The notes: a model not told the origin generated them from the letters alone. Counted from the stretch's first letter, positions 25,369 through 34,547 are shown. The stretch is 64,000 bases of DNA from Segatella copri (GCF_019249795.2 NZ_CP156891.1:968001-1032000); one strand, 5' to 3'. Numbers and translations: made by a program.

Positions 25369-26109
25369 TTAATCCTTCTTCGGATATTTCTTGAACCAGC
25401 CATCCAGGCGCAGTCGCATCACGCCAAAGAAAGCCTCACCAAAGATGCCACCACTCATCTTGCTCACACCTTCACGACGGTTAACAAAGATGACAGGCAC
25501 CTCCTTGATCTTGAAACCTATTCGATGAGCCGTATATTTCATCTCTATCTGGAAAGCATAGCCCTTGAAGCGGATAGCATCCAAATCTATGGTTTCCAAC
25601 ACCTTACGTCGGTAGCAGACGAATCCAGCTGTGGTATCATTCACCTTAAATCCGGTTACGATACGTACGTATTTAGAAGCGAAATAGCTCATCAATACGC
25701 GTCCGATAGGCCAGTTGACCACGTTCACACCCGAAATATATCTTGAGCCTACAGCCACATCATACCCCTCATCGTGAGTTGCCGCATAGAGACGAGGCAA
25801 ATCATTAGGATCATGACTGAAGTCGGCATCCATCTCGAAGATGAAGTCATAGCCCTGCTCCAATGACCATTTGAAGCCCATGATATAGGCAGTACCCAAA
25901 CCGAGTTTACCCGAACGCTCCAGGATATGCAGACGACCGGCAAACTCATTAGCCATCAAGCCCTTAACAATGGCAGCAGTACCATCAGGACTTCCGTCAT
26001 CGATAACGAGGATATCAAACTGCTTTTCGAGACCGAAGACAGCACGGATGATTTTCTCGATATTTTCCTTCTCATTATATGTAGGAATGATTACTATGCT
26101 ATCACTCAT
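25369..26109 (-). CDS. Family 2 glycosyltransferase, polyprenol-phosphate mannosyltransferase-like
   Basis: 246 residues. A GT-A domain opens IVIIPTYNEKENI, with VIDDGSPDGT (about 35-44) and the metal-binding EMDADFSHDP (about 94-103). The length and conserved YISGVNVVNWP match bacterial dolichyl-phosphate-mannose synthase-like enzymes, which move a sugar from GDP-mannose or a similar donor to a polyprenyl phosphate at the inner membrane. C-terminal membrane helices are absent. A TAATTTTG element on this strand at 26160-26167 is the likely promoter of the unit with mfd. Sugar and donor are inferred from the family. Confidence 0.85.
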   Translation of the reverse strand: MSDSIVIIPTYNEKENIEKIIRAVFGLEKQFDILVIDDGSPDGTAAIVKGLMANEFAGRLHILERSGKLGLGTAYIMGFKWSLEQGYDFIFEMDADFSHDPNDLPRLYAATHDEGYDVAVGSRYISGVNVVNWPIGRVLMSYFASKYVRIVTGFKVNDTTAGFVCYRRKVLETIDLDAIRFKGYAFQIEMKYTAHRIGFKIKEVPVIFVNRREGVSKMSGGIFGEAFFGVMRLRLDGWFKKYPKKD

Positions 26110-26159
26110 AACTTCTTCTAATTTTAATGATTCTGATACTAAATAATGTAATACAGATG

Positions 26160-26167
26160 CAAAATTA
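26160..26167 (-). promoter_or_regulatory. Promoter -7 element of the GT2-mfd unit
   Basis: TAATTTTG on the minus strand, 51 bases upstream of the GT2 start at 26109. Confidence 0.55.
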
Positions 26168-26203
26168 CAACTTATTTTTGAAATAACAAGCGAAAAACCG
26201 AAA

Positions 26204-26962
26204 TTATTGGTCCGGATTCTCTACAAAACCCTGATATTTCTTGTCAAGTCCGTTCATGATTGCCTCATAGCTCTTGTTCATCTGGTTCTTGATATTGTCA
26301 GCTCCCTTGCCTATCGGCTCGATAGGCTCATGAATGGTGAGCTTCAGAGGATGCCAGAAAGCCCAGTAGATATCCTTCATGCGAGGCTTCACATCAAAAC
26401 TGCCATTGATGGTAAGCGGACATACCGGCAACTGCAGTTCATCGGCAAGCATGAAAGCACCGCGGCGGAACACGCCCATGTGCCCCGTAAACGAACGGGC
26501 ACCCTCTGGGAATACCACCAGCGACATGCCCTCTTTAAGCACCTCGCGAGCACGGTCATAAGAAGCACGGATCTTAGAAGGTCCGCTCTTGTCTACAAAG
26601 ATGTGGTGCGCATACTCACAGGCGATACCGATGAGAGGCACTTTGCGCAAGCCCTTCTTCATCATCCACTTGAAGTTTCTGCCCAGAAAACCGTATATCA
26701 GGAAGATATCGAAAGCGCCCTGATGATTGGCCACGAAAACATAACTCTGGTTCTTCTTGAGATGCTCACGTCCCTCCACCTTTACAGGCAGGAGGAGGAT
26801 GCGGACCCAAAGCCAGGACCAATATTTACCAGGATAATAGCCCCAGAAATGACCATTACCCAGCATGCATCCCAAAACAGTAGTTAAACTGGTTAAAACG
26901 CTAGCTACCAACAGGATAGGCAAGCATATTACAAGCTGATACAGACGATATAAGTACTTCAT
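26204..26962 (-). CDS. plsC: 1-acyl-sn-glycerol-3-phosphate acyltransferase
   Basis: 252 residues. An N-terminal membrane helix (about 8-32) is followed by the acyltransferase core: NHQGAFD with His80 and Asp85 (the HX4D catalytic pair) and FPEGARSFTG (about 150-159) for substrate binding. It acylates lysophosphatidic acid to phosphatidic acid at the inner membrane in phospholipid synthesis. It is last in a leftward unit with the MetH-domain and phosphoesterase genes, gap 53 bases. The family includes acyltransferases for other lipids, so the substrate is the usual one by inference. Confidence 0.9.
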   Translation of the reverse strand: MKYLYRLYQLVICLPILLVASVLTSLTTVLGCMLGNGHFWGYYPGKYWSWLWVRILLLPVKVEGREHLKKNQSYVFVANHQGAFDIFLIYGFLGRNFKWMMKKGLRKVPLIGIACEYAHHIFVDKSGPSKIRASYDRAREVLKEGMSLVVFPEGARSFTGHMGVFRRGAFMLADELQLPVCPLTINGSFDVKPRMKDIYWAFWHPLKLTIHEPIEPIGKGADNIKNQMNKSYEAIMNGLDKKYQGFVENPDQ

Positions 26963-27015
26963 TTTTTATTTAAGAATGAATAATTTAACACTCAACATTT
27001 AACATTCAACACTCC

Positions 27016-28233
27016 TCATTTTCTTTTGAGTGTGATGACCACGATTTCTGCCGTAGCCCCTATGCGGATTGGAACGGTACCGCCCAGACCCGATGTGGTA
27101 TAGAGCTGGCAACCCTCCTCCTCGAAGAGGCCGTAATCATAAGGAGTAAACATCGACGGACGCAAGCCCAGGATACAGATCTGCCCCGCATGCGTATGAC
27201 CGCTCAGCGTAAGCTGCGGTGCTACGACCAGCGAATCCTTCCTGTCAGGTCCTATCACATCGCCATCCTCATCCTTCTCCTTATTAATAGTAGAAGGCCA
27301 GGTCTCACGCCACTGCTTCGGAATATGCTGCAGCATCAGCACGAAAGAGCCCGGTCTGATGCCATACAGCGCCTTCCTTACATTGGTTCGCTTTGGATTG
27401 TCATAGTTCTCTGTACCAGCTACATAGATGCTGTCAGCGCCTCTATGTACCGCCACATGCTCATTCATCAGCAGGCGCCATCCGCAACTCCGCTGGAAGT
27501 CCTGCATCCGCTTCTCGAGCGCAGCTATCTCCTGCTCATCATCTACATCCATATAATAGGTGTAATCGTGATTGCCCAGCACACTCATCACGCCATCTCT
27601 GGCTTTCAGACTGCTGAGCAGCGCCTGATACTCAGGCAGTTCATCGGGCGTAACATTCTGTAAATCACCCGTAAAGCAAATCAGATCAGGTTTTTCGGCA
27701 TTAATGCTGTCGATATCGCGCTGAGGCAGATGACCACGCCAGCCATAGTATGACCCGAGATGGATATCGCTGAACTGAACGATGCGATAGCCCTCGAAAG
27801 ACTTCGGCAGATTAGGTACATAGATGGTGATACGCTTGACTTGCATCTTAGGAAAACCTTCGGTAAATCCGTAGATAAAGCAGAAGAACGCCACCGCTCC
27901 CACTACCAGTCCGAGGAGCTTGCCCCAGTTGCGATGGCCGTGAAGGAGCCGCATACAGCACCAACCGAAGACACTGAACAGGCTGAAGACAAACTGCGGC
28001 ACCGCACATACTGCCATTATCACAAACCAGATGTCGATGAGCACCGGATTGCGTGGCAGGAAGTTGGGCAGCATCGTGATATATGCACTGTAGGCGATAA
28101 CCACGAAAGCCGGCAACCAGAAGAGCACCCGCTGCCAGAGACTTTTCAGCCATAACTTGCCATACCTTTTATATATCCACAGATACGGCAACAGGGTGAA
28201 TACCACTACGGGTATCAATATTCTTGCTATCAT
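27016..28233 (-). CDS. Membrane-anchored metallophosphoesterase
   Basis: 405 residues. Four N-terminal hydrophobic helices (within 1-135; e.g. FWLPAFVVIAYSAYITML) precede a calcineurin-like phosphoesterase domain with IVQFSDIHLGS, CFTGDLQN, GNHDYTYY and SGHTHAGQ, the complete two-metal ligand set. This is the YaeI/UDP-diacylglucosamine-hydrolase-like class of membrane phosphoesterases; the substrate is not known. The start ATGA overlaps the stop of the upstream MetH-domain gene by 4 bases, so the two are translationally coupled; plsC follows. Confidence 0.88.
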   Translation of the reverse strand: MIARILIPVVVFTLLPYLWIYKRYGKLWLKSLWQRVLFWLPAFVVIAYSAYITMLPNFLPRNPVLIDIWFVIMAVCAVPQFVFSLFSVFGWCCMRLLHGHRNWGKLLGLVVGAVAFFCFIYGFTEGFPKMQVKRITIYVPNLPKSFEGYRIVQFSDIHLGSYYGWRGHLPQRDIDSINAEKPDLICFTGDLQNVTPDELPEYQALLSSLKARDGVMSVLGNHDYTYYMDVDDEQEIAALEKRMQDFQRSCGWRLLMNEHVAVHRGADSIYVAGTENYDNPKRTNVRKALYGIRPGSFVLMLQHIPKQWRETWPSTINKEKDEDGDVIGPDRKDSLVVAPQLTLSGHTHAGQICILGLRPSMFTPYDYGLFEEEGCQLYTTSGLGGTVPIRIGATAEIVVITLKRK

Positions 28234-29051
28234 TTTTTGATCAAACTTGATTGAAGATACGTTTTCATTGCCTGCACGGGCACTCCTCTGCGCTGTGCAT
28301 AGTCGCGAAGCTGGTCGTCTCCTATCCGTCCCAGTTCGAAATACCGCGACTTGGGATGTGCAAACATCAGCCCCGAGACACTGGCATGAGGCGTCATCAT
28401 TCCGCTTGTGGTGAGCCGGATGCCCACCTGACTCATATCGATGAGCTGGTCGATGATGAAGTTGGCACTGGTATCGGGCAACGAAGGATATCCTATAGCC
28501 GGACGGATGCCCTGATAGCGCTCCAGATGCTGGTCTTCGATGCTCAGCTGCTCGCCGGGAGCATAGCCCCAGATGCTGCGTCTCACCTCTTCGTGCAACT
28601 TCTCTGCCGTGGCTTCAGCCAACCGGTCGCAGAGTGTCTGTGCCATCATATTGAGGTAGTCGTCCGAGCGATATTTCTTCTCCAGACCGCCATCTACCGT
28701 CGTGCAGAAGATACCCAGCCGGTCTGTTATTCCACTGTCCAGAGGACGGATGAAATCAGCCAGACAGAGATTGGGTTCTCCCTGAGCCGCCGGATGCTGC
28801 TGACGGAGCATCGGGAAGCGGACTTTCTGCCCTTCCAGCCAGATATCATCCCCCTCGCTGTTCGCCTCGAAGAGTCCGAAGACGGCATAGGTATGATATT
28901 CGCCTTCCCATGAATGGAGCATATCGAGCGCCTCAGCCTTCAGTTTTTCCTTTTCCTCTCGAGGTTTGCCGCTCAATCCCCAGGCATGATAAAAGTATAG
29001 CCAGTTGATATATGGCTCAATTTCGCTTACATTGTATACTATTCTTCGCAT
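28230..29051 (-). CDS. Stand-alone methionine synthase activation (SAM-binding) domain
   Basis: 273 residues. It matches the C-terminal reactivation domain of cobalamin-dependent methionine synthase: RPAIGYPSLPDTS (about 184-196), LTTSGMMTPHASVSGLMFAH and SRYFELGRIGDDQLRDYA. In full-length MetH this domain binds S-adenosylmethionine and flavodoxin to re-methylate oxidised cobalamin. The catalytic homocysteine, folate and B12 domains are absent here, so it must act in trans on a MetH encoded elsewhere. Translationally coupled to the phosphoesterase gene. The start is 45 bases downstream of the pyrC stop. Confidence 0.85.
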   Translation of the reverse strand: MRRIVYNVSEIEPYINWLYFYHAWGLSGKPREEKEKLKAEALDMLHSWEGEYHTYAVFGLFEANSEGDDIWLEGQKVRFPMLRQQHPAAQGEPNLCLADFIRPLDSGITDRLGIFCTTVDGGLEKKYRSDDYLNMMAQTLCDRLAEATAEKLHEEVRRSIWGYAPGEQLSIEDQHLERYQGIRPAIGYPSLPDTSANFIIDQLIDMSQVGIRLTTSGMMTPHASVSGLMFAHPKSRYFELGRIGDDQLRDYAQRRGVPVQAMKTYLQSSLIKK

Positions 29052-29096
29052 CCGATACGATATTTTATTTTACAATTCCCGTAAAATTTTCCTTTT

Positions 29097-30431
29097 TCAG
29101 GAATTGTTTCTGAACTCCAGTTCCTCTCCTCTGCAAGCGGCATCAAACACGCCTTTGTTATAGATCAGACTACCGTTACAGAAAGTCTGTTCCACTTTCC
29201 ATGCAAACTCATCACCCGCTACAGGGCTCCATTTACACTTGCTCTGAATCACCTCTGCGGTCACCTTCCAAGGCTCTCCCTTGCGCACCACAACGACATC
29301 TGCCTTATACCCCGGACGCAGGAAGCCGCGCTGACTGATATGGAACAGACGGGCTGGATTATGGCACATCAGTTCAACCAGGCGCTCGATACTGATTACC
29401 TTTTCGTCAACAAGTTTCAGCATGCTTACCAGCGAGAACTGTACCATTGGCATACCTGATGCAGCCTTGGCACAACCGCCCTGTTTATCCTTTAACTGAT
29501 GAGGAGCATGATCGGTACCTACTACAGTTATCTTACCATTACTCAGCGCCTTACGCAAAGCTTCTCGATCAGCAGCGGTCTTTACTGCAGGGTTGCATTT
29601 AATGCGTGCGCCCTTCACAGCGTAATCTTTATCCGAGAACATGAGATGAGCCACAACAGCCTCGCCTGTAATATTTTCATCCTTACCAAAGAACTCCAGT
29701 TCCTTAGCCGTAGTAACGTGAGCGATATGGAGATGCGCCCCGCTTTCCTTAGCCAGCAGCACCGCCAGACGGCTGCTTTCATAGCAAGCTTCCTCGCTGC
29801 GTATTTCCGGATGATGTTCTACGGCAGGGTCTTCACCCCATTTCTGCTTAGCCAGCTGCATGTTGCGGTTAATGATTTCGGTATCCTCACAGTGGGTCAT
29901 CACCGGCAAATCCAGCTCTTTCGCCTTCTTGAAGATAGCCTGCAGCGCCTCATATTTATCCACCAGCATATTGCCCGTACTGGAGCCCATAAAGAGCTTG
30001 ATTCCCGGAACACGATGCGTATCGAGCTGTTTAAAATCATTTACATTATCATTGGTAGCACCAAAGAAGAAACTGTAGTTCACATGACTCTTCTCAGCGC
30101 CCAGCTGCCGCTTTGCCTGCCAGGCCTCCAGAGTGGTAGTCTGAGGTATCGTGTTAGGCATATCAAAAAAACTGGTCACACCACCAAAGGCAGCAGCGCG
30201 GCTTTCGCTCTCGATGTCAGCCTTCTGCGTAAGTCCCGGCTCACGGAAGTGAACATGATCATCAATCACACCCGGCAAAACAAAACACCCCGAGGCATCG
30301 ATGACTTCATCGTAATTGCCACGGGGTGCCTCGCCTTCATATATCTCCTTGATAAATTCACCATCCAACAAGAGGTCGCCCACAAAAGAGCGACCCTCAT
30401 TTATAATGGTTCCATTCTTGATTAATTTCAT
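29097..30431 (-). CDS. pyrC: Dihydroorotase
   Basis: 444 residues, class I length. It cyclises carbamoyl-aspartate to dihydroorotate in pyrimidine synthesis. Metal-binding motifs of the amidohydrolase barrel are present: DDHVHFREPG with His59 and His61, MTHCEDTE, LHIAHVTT and GTDHAPH (catalytic Asp). The arrangement is that of active type I enzymes rather than pseudo-dihydroorotases. It lies between the DUF4369 lipoprotein gene and the MetH-domain gene, all leftward, with gaps under 70 bases. Confidence 0.95.
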   Translation of the reverse strand: MKLIKNGTIINEGRSFVGDLLLDGEFIKEIYEGEAPRGNYDEVIDASGCFVLPGVIDDHVHFREPGLTQKADIESESRAAAFGGVTSFFDMPNTIPQTTTLEAWQAKRQLGAEKSHVNYSFFFGATNDNVNDFKQLDTHRVPGIKLFMGSSTGNMLVDKYEALQAIFKKAKELDLPVMTHCEDTEIINRNMQLAKQKWGEDPAVEHHPEIRSEEACYESSRLAVLLAKESGAHLHIAHVTTAKELEFFGKDENITGEAVVAHLMFSDKDYAVKGARIKCNPAVKTAADREALRKALSNGKITVVGTDHAPHQLKDKQGGCAKAASGMPMVQFSLVSMLKLVDEKVISIERLVELMCHNPARLFHISQRGFLRPGYKADVVVVRKGEPWKVTAEVIQSKCKWSPVAGDEFAWKVEQTFCNGSLIYNKGVFDAACRGEELEFRNNS

Positions 30432-30500
30432 ATTACTAAACTTATAAAATGAAGAGTTTTACAAGATGTTAATGCCCAAGACCTTGAAAGAGCCCTGTTT

Positions 30501-31325
30501 CTACTCCTTACCTTCCTGTTTTTCAGGAATCGTAGGCGCAGCCAGTTCGTTGGCTGTAGGTGCCGGAGCCGCATCAGGATTTACCTGTGGAGCCGCTTCC
30601 ATCTCTGGCTGCATGCCGCTCTGCGCATCTCGTGTACCGTTCATAATCTCCTGATTCTCTTGAGCTTTCTTATAATAGTCCTTTACATAAGGATCATTCT
30701 TGAAATAGTCGGTAGCCTTGCTCATGATATCCTCAATCCAAGGAGAGAGCATCGGATACTGGTTGCCCATTGTAACGAGGAAGAAGACGCCCGGTCCCAG
30801 CACATTGTTGAAGTTGTCGGTAACAAACGAAGTGATGAGCTTGTCTTCCTGCTCAGAAAGGCGGATGGATTCCTCGTTCAGCTGCTTGTTGACAGCCACC
30901 ATATCGCTACCGTTCATGATAGCCTGGTCGTGCTTGTGTACCAGTTCGCGCAACTGATTCTGAATCTGCTGGTATTTCTTGAAGAATCCGAAGAGTTTAT
31001 CGTTCATAGGAGTACCGCTTACCACCTGCTGTGTATCATCGAGCTTCACCGTAATGCTTCCACTCTCCAGCACCAGCGGCAGCACAGGGTCATCATCCAT
31101 GAAGATATTCGCCATCTTCATAGAGTCGACAGAACCCTGAAAATGGAACTGTCCATGCACTACATCGCAAGAATCCACGTTCTTGAAATCGTTGTTTTCC
31201 AGTATCTTAAGGTACAGCATGCGTCCGTCCAGAGTACTTACGTTAGAAGTACCCGAGATATCGTAACTGTTGGCACAAGATGCAAGTGCCATCAAGGCAA
31301 TGAATGCGTAAAATATTCTATTCAT
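30501..31325 (-). CDS. DUF4369-type lipoprotein without a thioredoxin domain
   Basis: 274 residues. Lipobox LASC (Cys17) in MNRIFYAFIALMALASCA. Residues about 23-125 resemble DUF4369 (YDISGTSNVSTLDGRMLYL ... SCDVVHGQFHFQGSVDS ... LESGSITVKLD), a domain usually fused to a thioredoxin-like domain. Here a helical region replaces it, and the tail (about 235-274) is rich in Pro, Ala and Glu. Its role is unknown; it is probably periplasmic or outer membrane. A TATTTTTG element at 31352-31359 on this strand is the likely promoter for the unit running into pyrC. Confidence 0.75.
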   Translation of the reverse strand: MNRIFYAFIALMALASCANSYDISGTSNVSTLDGRMLYLKILENNDFKNVDSCDVVHGQFHFQGSVDSMKMANIFMDDDPVLPLVLESGSITVKLDDTQQVVSGTPMNDKLFGFFKKYQQIQNQLRELVHKHDQAIMNGSDMVAVNKQLNEESIRLSEQEDKLITSFVTDNFNNVLGPGVFFLVTMGNQYPMLSPWIEDIMSKATDYFKNDPYVKDYYKKAQENQEIMNGTRDAQSGMQPEMEAAPQVNPDAAPAPTANELAAPTIPEKQEGKE

Positions 31326-31351
31326 AAGCTATCTATATCACTTTCGGTGAA

Positions 31352-31359
31352 CAAAAATA
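31352..31359 (-). promoter_or_regulatory. Promoter -7 element of the DUF4369-pyrC unit
   Basis: TATTTTTG on the minus strand, 27 bases upstream of the start at 31325. Confidence 0.5.
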
Positions 31360-31474
31360 CAATCTTAATTTGAACTGACGAAATAAATTGCTGCAATTTA
31401 ATTCATTCTTACAAGATTTATGTTTTGTTTGCACTCCTATTGACCACCGAAAGCTTTTTTCTCGTCCTTCTATA

Positions 31475-31900
31475 TTACTGATTGTTTTCCTTCTTCAGTT
31501 CATGAGAGATGCGATGCGTGGTATACAGTTCCAGCAGGGCTGCGATGAGGAGGAAGACTACCCACTTATTATAGAAATAGGTGATATAGGTCTCATAATT
31601 CTCAAACCAGCGGCGCAGGAAAGCATACACCGTATCTACCATCGAGATGCCTGAGAGCACGAAGAAGATGTCTGCTACATACTGCATGCGCTTCAGGCGG
31701 TGGATAACCAGCGAAGGTCCCTCATAGAACTGCATCGCCTGCATTACACTGAACAGTATGGTGCCCAGCAGGAACCCCCAGCTCGTTACCTGCACCAGCT
31801 GCGGATGTGAAAAACCAAATGCGAAGCAAGCCGCACCGACAACCATCAGCACGCCGCCCAGCAAGAAAATAGCACTTTCCAGTTTACTCAATTGTTTCAT
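31475..31900 (-). CDS. Small inner-membrane protein of unknown function
   Basis: 141 residues with four predicted membrane helices (about 9-30, 38-54, 70-90 and 112-128). It overlaps the end of the FtsB/DivIC-like gene by 17 bases and follows it in the same direction, so the two are co-translated. No family recognised. The position suggests an envelope role, but nothing in the sequence specifies one. Confidence 0.7.
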   Translation of the reverse strand: MKQLSKLESAIFLLGGVLMVVGAACFAFGFSHPQLVQVTSWGFLLGTILFSVMQAMQFYEGPSLVIHRLKRMQYVADIFFVLSGISMVDTVYAFLRRWFENYETYITYFYNKWVVFLLIAALLELYTTHRISHELKKENNQ

Positions 31901-32231
31901 TTTCGTCTTGTTCGTTAGTTTTTTCCGGAATATCCGAACTCAATACAAAGATGTCTTCATCATCAGCCTTCATGAAATAACGCTGGCGGGCTATCTTCTC
32001 AAATGCCCGCGCACCATGCTGCATATCGCGCAAGGTATGCTTGTCGTTTTCATACTGCTCACGATACTTTTCTATCTCCGAACGGAGCGTAGCTATCTCT
32101 ATCTGGTACTTAATGTGCTGCCTTACACTGTTGTCGTCAACTACACCAACTACCAGAACACCCGTTACAATCACTATAAGATACTTATAATGAGCGAGAT
32201 AATTCCATATAATACCAAGTTTTTTACTCAT
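31884..32231 (-). CDS. FtsB/DivIC-family septum formation protein
   Basis: 115 residues from MSKKLGIIWNYLAHYKY. An in-frame ATG 21 bases upstream (32252) lies inside the -7 element TATCTTTG at 32250-32257, so the inner start is preferred. One membrane helix (about 17-35) is followed by a coiled coil (about 45-80; EIATLRSEIEKYREQYEND) and a short acidic tail, the plan of FtsB/DivIC. These bitopic proteins join FtsL and FtsQ in the divisome and activate septal peptidoglycan synthesis. Divergent from dnaX. Confidence 0.82.
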   Translation of the reverse strand: MSKKLGIIWNYLAHYKYLIVIVTGVLVVGVVDDNSVRQHIKYQIEIATLRSEIEKYREQYENDKHTLRDMQHGARAFEKIARQRYFMKADDEDIFVLSSDIPEKTNEQDENETIE

Positions 32232-32245
32232 TTCTTCCGAATTTG

Positions 32246-32277
32246 TTTGCAAAGATAATATTTTTTTGTTATCTTTG
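32246..32277. promoter_or_regulatory. Overlapping divergent promoters of ftsB-like gene and dnaX
   Basis: Plus strand: TTTG 32246-32249, 20 bases, TATCTTTG 32270-32277, for dnaX. Minus strand: TATCTTTG occupies 32250-32257, inside the spacer of the dnaX promoter. RNA polymerases could not occupy both at once. Confidence 0.7.
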
Positions 32278-32299
32278 CATCATCAATTAAGAAAAAATA

Positions 32300-34228
32300 A
32301 TGGAAGAGTATATAGTTTCTGCAAGAAAGTACCGTCCGATGACCTTCGATTCGGTTGTCGGACAGAGTGCATTGACCACCACTTTGAAGAATGCAGTGAA
32401 GAGCGGCAAGCTGGCGCACGCCTATCTTTTCTGCGGTCCGAGAGGTGTGGGAAAAACCACTTGTGCCCGCATTTTTGCGAAGGCAATCAACTGCGAGCAC
32501 CCTCGTGAAGACGGCGAGGCATGCAACGAATGTGAGAGCTGCCGTGCCTTCAATGAGCAGCGTTCCTACAACATCTTCGAGCTGGATGCCGCCAGCAACA
32601 ACGGTGTTGACCAGATTAAGGTTCTGATGGAGCAGACCCGCATTCCGCCTCAGGTAGGCAAGTATAAGGTGTTTATCATCGATGAGGTCCACATGCTCTC
32701 AACAGCCGCCTTCAACGCCTTTCTCAAGACGCTGGAAGAGCCGCCTCAGCATGTCATCTTCATCCTCGCCACTACCGAGAAGCATAAGATTCTGCCTACC
32801 ATTCTGAGCCGATGCCAGATTTACGACTTCGAGCGAATGACGGTAGCCAACACCATCAACCACCTGAAGATGGTGGCTGAGAAGGAAGGCATACAATATG
32901 AAGAGCAGGCGCTCGCCGTGATAGCCGAAAAGGCTGACGGAGGTATGCGCGATGCCCTCTCTATCTTCGACCAGGCTGCCAGTTTCTGCATGGGCAACAT
33001 CACTTACCAGAAGGTGATCGAGGACCTGAACGTGCTTGACAGCGACAACTATTTCCGTCTGGTAGACCTGGCTTTGGAGAATAAGGTGGCCGAGATGATG
33101 GTAACACTCGACGGCATTCTGAGCCGCGGTTTCGATGGCGGCAACATGATACAGGGGCTTGCCCAGCATGTGCGCAATGTGATGATGGCGAAGGACCCTC
33201 AGACCCTGCCTCTGCTCGAGACCAGCGACGACCAGAAAGCCAAGTTCCAGGCTCAGGCCCAGAAGGCACCTACACCTTTCTTATATAAGGCGCTGGAACT
33301 GATGAACCAGTGCGATATCCATTACCGCGCCAGCAGCAACAAGCGATTACTGGTAGAGCTCACCCTGATACAGATAGGCCAGATTACGCAGCCCGAGGAT
33401 CAGGATGTGCCTAGTGCGGGGCGTACGCCCAATAGATTAAAATCCCTGTTTCAGAAACTCCTGGCTCAGTCTAAGCTTGCCTCTCAGGGTGCAGGTTCTG
33501 AGCCTTCTGGCAGCAGCGAAAACCGGTCATCACAGCCGGGAACGTCTGCTGCTACAGCTACTGCTGTGCCTTCGTCAGGGGCACCGGCAGCCGCTTCTGC
33601 AGCCTCCAATGCTGCATCTTATTCTGCATATTATCCTGCATCTGCCACCGCAGCCGCATCTGCCTCTCCAGAAGGCTCAGCCGCTGCCGGAGCTGTTACT
33701 GATGCAGCATCGCCTCACAAGCCACGACTCAAGAATATCAAGCTGGGCGGCATAGGCATGACTTTCTCTAACCTGAAGAAGAGGGAGGAGAACCAGCGCC
33801 GCCTGCACAGTCCGTATGATGATACCAATGAGGAAAAAGCGACCATCACGGGCGACCAGAACGAGTTCACCCAGGAGCAGGTGGAAGCAACATGGTTCAG
33901 TATGTGCATGAGAATGCAGAACAAGCTGGATTTCATAGGATTAGCCAACCGCATGAAGAGTATTGTACCGAAGATAACCAACTATCCGCAGATAGAGGTT
34001 ATCATCAACAACCAGCTCTTACTAGACGACGTTTTGAACATCAAGAACCGCATTCTCAAGACTTTCGTCTTAGGTCTTCACAACAGCGAACTGAGCATCA
34101 GCTACCGCCTTGCCGACCAGGAAGAGGTAGGCAAGGTTCTGACCAAGAATGAAGTTCTGGAACTTCTTATGGAGAAGAACCCTGCGATGAAAAAGCTCAC
34201 AAAGGACCTGGATCTGGTCATGACATAG
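32300..34228 (+). CDS. dnaX: DNA polymerase III subunits gamma/tau
   Basis: 642 residues. AAA+ clamp-loader ATPase of the replisome. Walker A GPRGVGKT at 46-53, the zinc-ligand cysteines (Cys in INCEHP and ACNECESC, about 66-82), Walker B IIDEVHML and the SRC sensor in LPTILSRCQIYDF. A low-complexity Ala/Ser/Pro linker (about 395-475) precedes a C-terminal tau-like region. I see no obvious slippery heptamer for making gamma by frameshift, so only one form is predicted. A short leader of about 15 nt follows its promoter. Confidence 0.97.
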   Translation: MEEYIVSARKYRPMTFDSVVGQSALTTTLKNAVKSGKLAHAYLFCGPRGVGKTTCARIFAKAINCEHPREDGEACNECESCRAFNEQRSYNIFELDAASNNGVDQIKVLMEQTRIPPQVGKYKVFIIDEVHMLSTAAFNAFLKTLEEPPQHVIFILATTEKHKILPTILSRCQIYDFERMTVANTINHLKMVAEKEGIQYEEQALAVIAEKADGGMRDALSIFDQAASFCMGNITYQKVIEDLNVLDSDNYFRLVDLALENKVAEMMVTLDGILSRGFDGGNMIQGLAQHVRNVMMAKDPQTLPLLETSDDQKAKFQAQAQKAPTPFLYKALELMNQCDIHYRASSNKRLLVELTLIQIGQITQPEDQDVPSAGRTPNRLKSLFQKLLAQSKLASQGAGSEPSGSSENRSSQPGTSAATATAVPSSGAPAAASAASNAASYSAYYPASATAAASASPEGSAAAGAVTDAASPHKPRLKNIKLGGIGMTFSNLKKREENQRRLHSPYDDTNEEKATITGDQNEFTQEQVEATWFSMCMRMQNKLDFIGLANRMKSIVPKITNYPQIEVIINNQLLLDDVLNIKNRILKTFVLGLHNSELSISYRLADQEEVGKVLTKNEVLELLMEKNPAMKKLTKDLDLVMT

Positions 34229-34253
34229 AAGATACTCCACACGATACGAAATT

Positions 34254-34300
34254 CTCCACTCCATGTAGGACAACCTATACGGAGTGGAGAAAATTGTTTT
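34254..34300 (+). terminator. Terminator of dnaX
   Basis: CTCCACTCC (34254-34262) pairs with GGAGTGGAG (34281-34289), followed by AAAATTGTTTTT. Confidence 0.65.
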
Positions 34301-34355
34301 TACAAATATCGAAACTTGGTGCTATAAGAGATACATAAGAGTGAAAGAGCAAAGG

Positions 34356-34547
34356 GCGTTACAGCGTGACAGTTGTGACAGTTTTCAGCGGAGGGGGTAT
34401 ATTGCGAGTTTGCAGCTATCAAATTATAAGTATATATATTTAAATTATTATATATAATTATATATAATTATATATAATAATTTACCTCTAAAGAAAGGGA
34501 AGGAGGGGTAGGCGCTGAAAACTGTCACAACTGTCACACTGTAACGC
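34356..34547. repeat. 35-bp inverted repeat flanking an AT-rich island
   Basis: Arms 34356-34390 and 34513-34547 are complementary at 34 of 35 positions. Each arm carries GTGACAGTT twice in tandem. Between them, 34430-34485 is almost purely A/T (runs of TATATAATTA), then a purine-rich stretch GAAAGGGAAGGAGGGG (34494-34508). No gene is present. It may be a protein-binding or cruciform site or the remains of a mobile element. Confidence 0.8.

Noticed and set aside
34356..34547. CRISPR array in the GTGACAGTT region
   Set aside because: Only two short repeats per arm, in inverted arrangement, no regular spacers and no cas genes.
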